From Anaerolineae bacterium (GTDB lineage: Bacteria > Chloroflexota > Anaerolineae > 4572-78 > J111), in assembly GCA_023151115.1 (NCBI GenBank), contig JAKLJP010000084.1, positions 1 through 18,749 on the forward strand: a stretch of DNA of 18,749 nt, written 5' to 3'. Of the stretch, positions 13,863 to 18,749 are shown piece by piece. The notes beneath the pieces are model-generated. The model saw nothing but the letters and a program-made list of their open reading frames with translations. It made no database searches and was not told the DNA's origin. Every line of letters starts with the position of its first letter. Position 1 is the stretch's first letter. Both the position numbers and the translations under genes were made by a program.

Positions 13863-13921
13863 TATGAAACATGACGCCTGACACGTGAAATTTTCTCACG
13901 CATCAGGCATCACGTTTCACG
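13863..13921. repeat. Palindromic repeat between rluB and cmk
   Basis: TGAAAC-TGA-GCCTGA-CGTGA on one arm pairs with TCACG-TCAGGC-TCA-GTTTCA on the other, an imperfect stem of about 25 bp filling nearly the whole 76-bp gap. On the minus strand, CGTGAAACGTGATGCCTG is similar to CGTAAAGCGTGATGGCTG at about 2687-2704. It ends a few bases before the cmk ribosome site, so it may affect cmk translation. Confidence 0.6.
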
Positions 13922-13924
13922 CTG

Positions 13925-14668
13925 TTAAAGTTTCACACTACGTTTCAACTGTTCCACTTCCACCGGGTTCAAATGCCGCCATTTGCCCGGCTTGAGGTGG
14001 CCCAGTTTAATGGGGCCAATCCGCACCCGTTCCAGCCGTTTGACCGGGTGGCCCAACGCTTTGGCCACATCACGGATCTGGCGTTTACGGCCTTCGGTCA
14101 GGATGATTTTAAGCCAGGTATTTTCGCCTTCAAGCTTCAACCGCTCCACGATGGCGGGAGCGGTGGGCCGGCCTTCGATTTCTACTTCACCACGCCGCCA
14201 ACGAATCAGAGTGGCGGTGGTGGGCCGGCCGGCCACCAATACCAGGTACTCTTTTTCTACGTGCGAGCGGGGATGGGTGAGCTTTTCGGCCAAGTCGCCG
14301 TCGTTGGTCAGCAGCACCAGCCCTTCGCTGCGTAAATCCAGCCGGCCCACCGGGTAAACCCGCTCCTCCACCTCGACCAGGTCCACCACCGTCCGGCGGC
14401 CGCGGTCATCGCTGGCGGCGGTCAATACATCGCGCGGCTTGTTGAGGATCAGGTAAACCGGCTTTTCCGAAGGCCGAGGCAGGCGCTGGCCGTCTACGGC
14501 AATCACATCGCGGCGTGGATCAACCTTAAAACCGAGGACGGTCACGGTCTGGCCGTTGACCGTCACCCGGCCCTGCTGGATCAGTTCTTCGCTGGCCCGG
14601 CGCGAGGCGACCCCGGCGTGAGCCAATACTTTTTGCAGGCGTTCTTCGACTTGAGGATTATTGGCCAT
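13925..14668 (-). CDS. rluB: RluB-type 23S rRNA pseudouridine synthase
   Basis: This 247-residue protein of the RsuA/RluB/E/F family isomerises a uridine in 23S rRNA (U2605 in E. coli RluB). The N-terminal S4 RNA-binding domain (about residues 8-55) has RLQKVLAHAGVASRRASEELI and GRVTVNG. The catalytic domain follows, with YLILNKPRDVLTA and the active-site loop PVGRLDLRSEGLVLLTNDG, whose Asp is the nucleophilic residue. ILTEGRKRQIRDVAKALGHPV is the conserved C-terminal motif. It lies in the classic scpB-rluB-cmk order. Sequence alone does not separate RluB from RsuA or RluF with certainty; length and context favour RluB. Confidence 0.92.
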   Translation of the reverse strand: MANNPQVEERLQKVLAHAGVASRRASEELIQQGRVTVNGQTVTVLGFKVDPRRDVIAVDGQRLPRPSEKPVYLILNKPRDVLTAASDDRGRRTVVDLVEVEERVYPVGRLDLRSEGLVLLTNDGDLAEKLTHPRSHVEKEYLVLVAGRPTTATLIRWRRGEVEIEGRPTAPAIVERLKLEGENTWLKIILTEGRKRQIRDVAKALGHPVKRLERVRIGPIKLGHLKPGKWRHLNPVEVEQLKRSVKL

Positions 14669-14725
14669 TCAAAGTGTCCTCTCCTCTCTAACCCGGACAA
14701 ACCCCTCATGGTCAAAAGGGATTAA

Positions 14726-14793
14726 ACCACAGAGACACAGAGGTACAGAGTTTTTAAAGCTTATTTTTCTCTGTGTCTCTATGTCTTTGTGGT
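14726..14793. repeat. Palindromic repeat of the ACCACAGAGACACAGAG type
   Basis: The 25-nt arm at 14726-14750 and the 25-nt arm at 14769-14793 are inverted copies with about four mismatches around an 18-nt AT-rich loop. It fills most of the gap between scpB and rluB and resembles the CTCTGTG palindrome at 5609-5702. Confidence 0.65.
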
Positions 14794-14831
14794 AAATTTC
14801 TTGCTCAGCGGGCAAAATTTTGCCTGGTAAG

Positions 14832-15392
14832 TTACTCATGTCCATTGGCCCCATAGTCTGGCTGCTCTAACTCCGGCAGCTCCAGTTCCGGCAAATCTTT
14901 CAAGTCTTCCAGGCCAAAATAACGCAAAAATTCAAAGGTGGTGCCAAAGAGCGAAGGATGGCCGACGGTGTCCAGCCGGCCCACTTCTTCGACCAGGCCC
15001 TTGCTGAGCAGGGTGCGCAGCACGCCGTCGCTGTTGACGCCGCGAATAGCCTCGATTTCGGGCCGGGTGATGGGCTGGCGGTAGGCGATAATGGTCAGGG
15101 TTTCCAGGGCCGGGGTCGAGAGCCGGGCCGAAGTGGTCAGGCCCAAAAAACGCTCGATATAGTCGGTCACTTCCGGGGCGCTGACAAGCTGCACCTTTTT
15201 ACCCTGGCGCTGCAAGCGGATACCGCGCTGGCGGCAGCTCTCTTTAAGCTGTTCCAGGGCCGCCTCGACCCGCTCAGGCGGGCAGACGATAACCGAGGCC
15301 AGGTGCTCTACTGTGACCGGCTCGGCGCTGACAAAAAGCAGGCCTTCGACGATAATGGTTAATTGTTGGTCGGTCAGGTGATCTGTTGTCAT
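14832..15392 (-). CDS. scpB: Segregation and condensation protein B
   Basis: This 186-residue protein has the two winged-helix domains of ScpB, which dimerises and binds ScpA-Smc in the bacterial condensin complex. TIIVEGLLFVSAEPVTVEHLA opens the first domain. ETLTIIAYRQPITRPEIEAIRGV is the strongest family motif and is followed by GLVEEVGRLDTVGHPSLFGTT and FLRYFGLEDLKDLPEL. The tail is acidic (ELELPELEQPDYG). scpA, usually adjacent, is absent here because the upstream side is occupied by a divergent lipoprotein gene. No strong ribosome site precedes ATG 15392; the start codon overlaps the -35 of the divergent promoter, so the two genes may influence each other. Confidence 0.95.
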   Translation of the reverse strand: MTTDHLTDQQLTIIVEGLLFVSAEPVTVEHLASVIVCPPERVEAALEQLKESCRQRGIRLQRQGKKVQLVSAPEVTDYIERFLGLTTSARLSTPALETLTIIAYRQPITRPEIEAIRGVNSDGVLRTLLSKGLVEEVGRLDTVGHPSLFGTTFEFLRYFGLEDLKDLPELELPELEQPDYGANGHE

Positions 15393-15414
15393 TGCGGCTC
15401 AATAATGCTATAAT
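15386..15414 (+). promoter_or_regulatory. Near-consensus sigma70 promoter of the lipoprotein gene
   Basis: TTGTCA (15386-15391) and TATAAT (15409-15414) are separated by exactly 17 bp. Transcription would start near 15421, about 30 nt before the GTG. The -35 overlaps the start codon of scpB on the other strand. Confidence 0.8.
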
Positions 15415-15451
15415 TTTGCTCGCTTTGGCAAAAGAGGAGTAATAAACACTG

Positions 15452-16036
15452 GTGCATCGTTTTTCTTTCCTGAAAAGTTTAGTCATTGTATTCAGTCTGC
15501 TGGTGTTGACCAGTCTGGCCTGCGGCCTGGGTGGGCAGCAGCAAGATGAAGTGACCGGCCCGCCAGGCGGCCCGATCCCGGTCAGCCAGGAAGCGGCAGA
15601 CCGGTTGAAACAAAATTTTTACCAATCGCTGCAAGAGGCCACCAGCACTCACGAGGCCAGCCTGCGGATTACCAACGAGGAAATCACCTCGCTGGTAGCC
15701 AACGAGTTAAGCTCGACCGGGCAAATTCCCCTGAGCAACCCCCAGGTCTGGTTTACCGCCGGGCGCATTTACATTACCGGCGAGGTTGACACCGTAGGTC
15801 CGGTCAACTTTAACTCACTCATTGTGGCGACGGCGGTGGTGGACGAAGGCCGCATGGTGGTCAGGGTGGAAGAAGCCCAGATGGGGCCGTTTGATTTTCC
15901 TGCCTCCCTGGTGGAGTCGATGACTCAAACCGTCAACGAAGTGCTGACCGGGGTGATCGTTGACGCCGACCTGGACATTAGCCGCCTGGAAATCCTGGAA
16001 GGTGAGATGTTTGTGGTCGGCGCCCGCCGGACGTAA
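15452..16036 (+). CDS. Putative lipoprotein of unknown function
   Basis: This 194-residue protein has a lipoprotein-type signal: a short basic N-terminus (MHRFSFLK), a hydrophobic stretch (SLVIVFSLLVL) and a lipobox-like TSLAC with Cys at residue 24, followed by a Gly/Gln-rich linker. The mature part is soluble and acidic, with SQEAADRLKQNFYQSL and an alternating beta pattern (VWFTAGRIYITGEVD). The LRITNEEITSLVAN motif resembles small lipid- or envelope-associated Chloroflexota proteins, but no defined family is recognised. The start is GTG 15452; AGAGGAG lies about 12 nt upstream, longer than ideal. It has its own strong promoter and stands alone, convergent with ftsY. Confidence 0.75.
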   Translation: MHRFSFLKSLVIVFSLLVLTSLACGLGGQQQDEVTGPPGGPIPVSQEAADRLKQNFYQSLQEATSTHEASLRITNEEITSLVANELSSTGQIPLSNPQVWFTAGRIYITGEVDTVGPVNFNSLIVATAVVDEGRMVVRVEEAQMGPFDFPASLVESMTQTVNEVLTGVIVDADLDISRLEILEGEMFVVGARRT

Positions 16037-16038
16037 AC

Positions 16039-16060
16039 GTTAAACGTTCCAACGTTTAAC
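16039..16060. terminator. Bidirectional hairpin between the lipoprotein gene and ftsY
   Basis: GTTAAACGTT (16039-16048) pairs perfectly with AACGTTTAAC (16051-16060). It begins 2 bp past the lipoprotein stop and includes the ftsY stop codon (16056-16058). The symmetry serves both convergent genes. There is no T tract, and with a 2-nt centre the true loop must open further. Confidence 0.5.
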
Positions 16061-16970
16061 CGTCGAACAGCCCATTCACAAACGCTTCGGCGTCAAAGGG
16101 CATCAAATCCTCAACCTTTTCACCTACGCCGATGAAGCGAACCGGCACGCCCAGTTCTTTGCCAATAGCAAAGACCATGCCGCCTTTGGCCGTGCCGTCG
16201 AGCTTGGTTAAAACCACGCCGGTGATATTGACAACGTCTTTAAAGTGCTTGGCCTGGGCCAGGGCATTCTGGCCGGTGGTGGCATCGAGCACCAGCAAGG
16301 TTTCGTGCGGAGCGGCGTGAACTTGCTTGCGGGCAATCTCTTTTAATTTTTCCAACTCTCGCATCAGATTAAATTTGGTGTGCAGGCGGCCGGCGGTGTC
16401 AATAATCACCATGTCGGCTTTGCGGGCCAGGGCGCTTTTGATGGCGTCAAAGACTACCGCACCGGGGTCGGCGTTGGGTTGGTGGGAAATCACCTGCACT
16501 CCGGCCCGGTCGCCCCAAATTTTGAGCTGGTCAATGGCGGCGGCGCGGAAGGTATCGGCGGCGGCCAGGACCACTTTTTTACCCTGTTTCTGGTAATAGT
16601 TGGCCAATTTGGCAATGGTAGTGGTTTTGCCGGAGCCGTTAACGCCGACCACCAGGATCACGGTTAAGATTCGCTTCTGCTCTACCGCCGAAGAGGCGCT
16701 GCCATTAAGCAAAGCCTTCATCTCTTCTTTCAGAATTACCTGGGCCTGACTGGTTTGGGTAACACCCTCTTTTCTCACCCGTTCACGCACCCGTTCCACC
16801 AGGACGGTGGTGGTTTCTACGCCCACATCGGCCTGGATGAGCAGCGCTTCCAAATCGTCCCACAGATCATTGGTAATCTGGCTGGCCCCAAACAGGCCGG
16901 AAATTTGTCCAAAAACCGAATTGCGGGTGCGGGTCAAACTCTCTTTTAGCTTCGAACCAAAGTTAAACAC
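16056..16970 (-). CDS. ftsY: Signal recognition particle receptor FtsY
   Basis: This is the SRP receptor GTPase, which docks ribosome-SRP complexes at the membrane. The N-domain helices ([21 protein letters not shown]) are followed by the G-domain: P-loop [15 protein letters not shown], the insertion-box region [28 protein letters not shown] and [16 protein letters not shown], with [12 protein letters not shown] near the end. There is no long acidic A-domain, as in many Gram-positive and Chloroflexota proteins. GTG 16970 is preferred over ATG 17003 because AGAGG lies 7 nt upstream and the protein then begins (M)FNFGSKLK, as in relatives. It is 304 residues long. The stop lies inside the shared hairpin with the convergent lipoprotein gene. 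Confidence 0.95.
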   Translation of the reverse strand: MFNFGSKLKESLTRTRNSVFGQISGLFGASQITNDLWDDLEALLIQADVGVETTTVLVERVRERVRKEGVTQTSQAQVILKEEMKALLNGSASSAVEQKRILTVILVVGVNGSGKTTTIAKLANYYQKQGKKVVLAAADTFRAAAIDQLKIWGDRAGVQVISHQPNADPGAVVFDAIKSALARKADMVIIDTAGRLHTKFNLMRELEKLKEIARKQVHAAPHETLLVLDATTGQNALAQAKHFKDVVNITGVVLTKLDGTAKGGMVFAIGKELGVPVRFIGVGEKVEDLMPFDAEAFVNGLFDG

Positions 16971-17055
16971 AGCTATACCTCTTCTGCTCAGTAATGAGGT
17001 CAATTATACAATGCCTTGCGCCCTAATTCAAACCGGCTGGCGTGGGTTGGGGGGG

Positions 17056-17084
17056 TTGTATGTTAAGGTATTCTCTGCTATACT
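17056..17084 (+). promoter_or_regulatory. Putative promoter of the GAF gene pair
   Basis: TTGTAT (17056-17061) and TATACT (17079-17084) lie 17 bp apart, with transcription expected near 17091, about 20 nt before the first GAF gene. The -10 is good (5 of 6) and the -35 modest. Confidence 0.55.
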
Positions 17085-17112
17085 GAACAACATTGAGAAA
17101 GCAGAGGAGAAA

Positions 17113-17700
17113 ATGACCACCAGCCAACCGGCGTTGCGATTTTTGCAGCAGGAAAATGTTAGGTTGCAAGAAGAGAATAGAGTTTTGCAGGCCGAAAACG
17201 GCTCGCTGCAAAGTTATCTGCGAACTATGGGGGAACTATATGCAATAGCGCAACGTCTTGAAGAGGTAGACAGCCCCCTCGATCTGCTGGATGAACTGCT
17301 TTATAAAACGATGCGTGTTATTGGGGCGGTGGATGGCTCCATTTCGCGCCTTGATCGAGCGGCCGGGGAGTTGGAGTTTGTGTTAGTGCATGGCGACATC
17401 CGTCAGGAGCTGCGCGGTTACCGGATTCAAGCCGATGCTGGGGTTGCCGGTTGGGTGGTCAGCCAGGGCGAGCCGTTGATTGTCAACAACCCGCGCCAGG
17501 ACTGGCGCTTTTCTCTGGAGGTGGATCAGGAATTTAATTTTGTCACTCGCTCAATAGTCTGCGTGCCGATTATGACCCCGGCGGGGTTGGTGGGGGTGAT
17601 CGAACTGCTCAACAAACCGGGTGATACCTTTACCGAAACCGATGTGGCGGTGCTGTCTATGCTGAGTGGGGTAGCGGCCAAAGTTTTGGCCGCTGGATAG
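17113..17700 (+). CDS. Stand-alone GAF-domain protein with N-terminal coiled coil (paralogue 1)
   Basis: This 195-residue protein has a leading coiled coil (about residues 8-35, with LRFLQQENVRLQEENRVLQ and heptad Leu/Glu/Asn). A single GAF domain follows (about 50-190) with VHGDIRQELRGYRI, GVAGWVVSQGEPLIVNNPRQD, RFS, TRSIVCVPI and VGVIELLNKPGD. GAF domains bind small ligands or mediate dimerisation, and none of the usual outputs (kinase, cyclase, GGDEF) is attached. The frame is open from 16807, but ATG 17113 with AGAGGAG just upstream is the clear start, and everything before overlaps ftsY. Its paralogue starts 12 bp after the stop. The pair probably forms a heteromer or signals through a partner via the coiled coil. 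Confidence 0.88.
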   Translation: MTTSQPALRFLQQENVRLQEENRVLQAENGSLQSYLRTMGELYAIAQRLEEVDSPLDLLDELLYKTMRVIGAVDGSISRLDRAAGELEFVLVHGDIRQELRGYRIQADAGVAGWVVSQGEPLIVNNPRQDWRFSLEVDQEFNFVTRSIVCVPIMTPAGLVGVIELLNKPGDTFTETDVAVLSMLSGVAAKVLAAG

Positions 17701-17712
17701 GAGGAAATAATA

Positions 17713-18336
17713 ATGGAGAACACATCGGCTTTGCGATTTTTGCAGCAGGAAAATGCCCGCTTGCAGGAGGAAAATAAAGCCTTGCGCGAAGACAGCCTGG
17801 CTTTCCGGCGTTACATGGAGGCGTTAAAGGACCTGTATGGGGCAACCCAACAAATTACTTCTGAGGAAAATCTGTTTGCCCTGCTGGACCAGATTCTTTA
17901 CAATGCGCTGAGCGTGCTCAGAGCCGAAGATGGCTCATTGCTGTTGCTGGATGAAGAAACCAATGAACTGGCTTTTGTGCTGGTGCATGGGGATATCCGC
18001 AATGAACTGCGCGGCTATCGGATCAAGAGTGATACCGGCATTGCCGGCTGGGTAGCCCGCCACCGCGAGCCGCTGATTGTCAACAATCCGCGCCAGGATG
18101 GCCGCTTTTCGCTGGATATTGACGAGGAATTTAGTTTTGTCACCCGCTCCATCTTGTGTGTACCCATGATGGCCCGCGGTAAGCTCATCGGCGTGATTGA
18201 ACTGCTGAACAAACGGGATGACGAATTTACCGAGGCCGACGCGACCATGTTGTTAATTCTGGGCCAGGTAGCGGCCATTGCCCTGGAAGAGATGCAAACG
18301 CGGCTTGAAGCCGAAGAGGCGCAGACAGCGGCTTAA
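17713..18336 (+). CDS. Stand-alone GAF-domain protein with N-terminal coiled coil (paralogue 2)
   Basis: This 207-residue paralogue has the same architecture: coiled coil (ALRFLQQENARLQEENKALRE) and a GAF domain with VHGDIRNELRGYRI, GIAGWVARHREPLIVNNPRQD, RFSLDIDEEF and TRSILCVPM. IGVIELLNKRDDEFTEADA leads to a helix. It ends in an extra charged helix (EEMQTRLEAEEAQ). The two genes share DNA-level identity at their starts (GCGATTTTTGCAGCAGGAAAATG), which indicates tandem duplication. AGGAGG lies upstream of ATG 17713, and the 12-bp gap implies one transcript. The ligand is unknown; the GAF core retains the NNPRQDxRF motif in both copies. Confidence 0.88.
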   Translation: MENTSALRFLQQENARLQEENKALREDSLAFRRYMEALKDLYGATQQITSEENLFALLDQILYNALSVLRAEDGSLLLLDEETNELAFVLVHGDIRNELRGYRIKSDTGIAGWVARHREPLIVNNPRQDGRFSLDIDEEFSFVTRSILCVPMMARGKLIGVIELLNKRDDEFTEADATMLLILGQVAAIALEEMQTRLEAEEAQTAA

Positions 18337-18425
18337 CACGCTACGCTTCAGATGTACCCACGAAACTTTAAATAACAGTAGCCTCGAAGCGCCAAAGTTG
18401 AAATACACTCTGCTCTCAGGGTGAT

Positions 18426-18454
18426 TTGTCAATTGAAGCAATTTATGCTAAACT
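18426..18454 (+). promoter_or_regulatory. Promoter of the putative 6S RNA
   Basis: TTGTCA (18426-18431) and TAAACT (18449-18454) are separated by 17 bp. Transcription would start near 18461, just before the closing stem of the RNA. Confidence 0.6.
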
Positions 18455-18460
18455 ACGTAG

Positions 18461-18656
18461 CTGTCCCTGCTGTTCTCGTGATGCTCCACGCGTCTTGAGC
18501 CAACAGTACCTTGATTGGGAGCTTTTGTTTTAGAGGGGATGCGGTAGCCTTCGCCAAGGCAAGGCAACACCTTCTATCCGAGCACCCCCCTGCTTATTTA
18601 ATGAGCAGGTTCAAGGACAAATGGAATGCACACGGCTCGGCGGGGCGCTCTTTTTT
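18461..18656 (+). ncRNA. ssrS: Probable 6S RNA
   Basis: A transcript of about 190-195 nt, the usual 6S size, would fold into one long interrupted rod. The closing stem is CCCTGCTG (18465-18472) with CGGCGGGG (18638-18645). Then come CGTG/CACG, TGC/GCA and TCCA/TGGA, then CTTGAGCC (18494-18501) with GGTTCAAG (18608-18615). A large central bubble follows, with a small hairpin CCTGCT/AGCAGG on its 3' side, and an apical stem TAGAGGG/CCTTCTA topped by GCCTT-cgcc-AAGGC. This open-promoter mimic, a central bubble in a long duplex, is the signature of 6S RNA, which binds sigma70-RNA polymerase. The closing stem is followed by CGCTC and six Ts (18651-18656) as terminator. It has its own promoter. No SRP RNA, tmRNA or RNase P motif was found. 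Confidence 0.72.
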
Positions 18657-18749
18657 ATAAAAACGCGACTCTGGGCACTGGGTCCATGAGATGGGACTTT
18701 ACAAAATAATTGAATAAGGGTAAGTTGAAGGACTATCAACTCAAAAAGC
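18657..18749. other. Window end, no gene recognised
   Basis: After the 6S RNA there is no ORF. GTTGA-aggacta-TCAAC (18724-18740) can form a small hairpin. I cannot assign anything further. Confidence 0.5.

Noticed and set aside
13849..13899. Seventeen extra N-terminal codons of cmk
   Set aside because: They lie within a palindromic repeat; TTG 13848 with AGGAG gives the family length.
16807..17112. N-terminal extension of the first GAF protein
   Set aside because: It overlaps the 5' end of ftsY on the other strand, and a strong ribosome site and promoter favour ATG 17113.
18461..18656. SRP RNA or tmRNA, considered because ftsY is nearby
   Set aside because: There is no GGAAGCAGCC-type SRP apical motif and no tRNA-like ends or tag reading frame; the fold fits 6S RNA better.

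Overview
The window is about 18.7 kb of moderately GC-rich bacterial DNA. It carries ordinary housekeeping genes among many intergenic palindromic repeats. The scpB-rluB-cmk order, the paired stand-alone GAF proteins, the short lipoprotein with an SLAC lipobox and the repeat-rich spacers suggest a member of the Chloroflexota (Anaerolineae-like), probably a metagenome-derived genome. That assignment is an inference; no rRNA is present.

Layout. 1-230: promoter region. 231-923 (+): VapBC-like antitoxin and PIN toxin pair, closed by a hairpin shared with the convergent gene. 1023-5424 (-): a hypothetical Ig-like protein, an MtdA-type methylene-tetrahydropterin dehydrogenase, a phosphoglycerate dehydrogenase fused to a SerK/SbnI-like (ParB-fold) domain, and a selenoprotein. 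The selenoprotein is a stand-alone homologue of the AhpF N-terminal domain in which an in-frame UGA replaces the first Cys of the CxxC motif; a bacterial SECIS hairpin with a GGUCA loop lies directly downstream. 5719-7789 (-): two peptide-type ABC permeases, dppB-dppC. 7961-8035 (+): five TTAACC-like repeats at exact 11-bp spacing (a Pho-box-like array) with a -10 element. They are followed by a small ORF and then btaA-btaB (8467-10339) for betaine lipid synthesis. 10667-12508 (-): glmS, preceded by a long leader with a glmS self-cleaving ribozyme (about 12900-13065) and a second structured domain. 13168-15392 (-): scpB, an rluB-type pseudouridine synthase and cmk. 15452-16036 (+): a lipoprotein with a near-consensus promoter. 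16056-16970 (-): ftsY. 17113-18336 (+): two tandem GAF proteins. 18461-18656 (+): a probable 6S RNA with promoter and terminator.

How the parts fit together. The serA fusion and the mtdA-like gene point to serine and one-carbon metabolism, though a shared operon is not proven. The Pho-box array upstream of btaAB fits the known role of betaine lipids as phosphorus-free replacements for phospholipids under phosphate starvation. The ribozyme makes glmS expression responsive to glucosamine-6-phosphate. The selenoprotein implies that the genome encodes selA, selB and selC elsewhere.

The strongest unusual observations are the Sec-containing AhpF-NTD-like protein, the PGDH/serine-kinase-like fusion, the Pho-box/betaine-lipid locus, and the glmS ribozyme with its extra leader domain.
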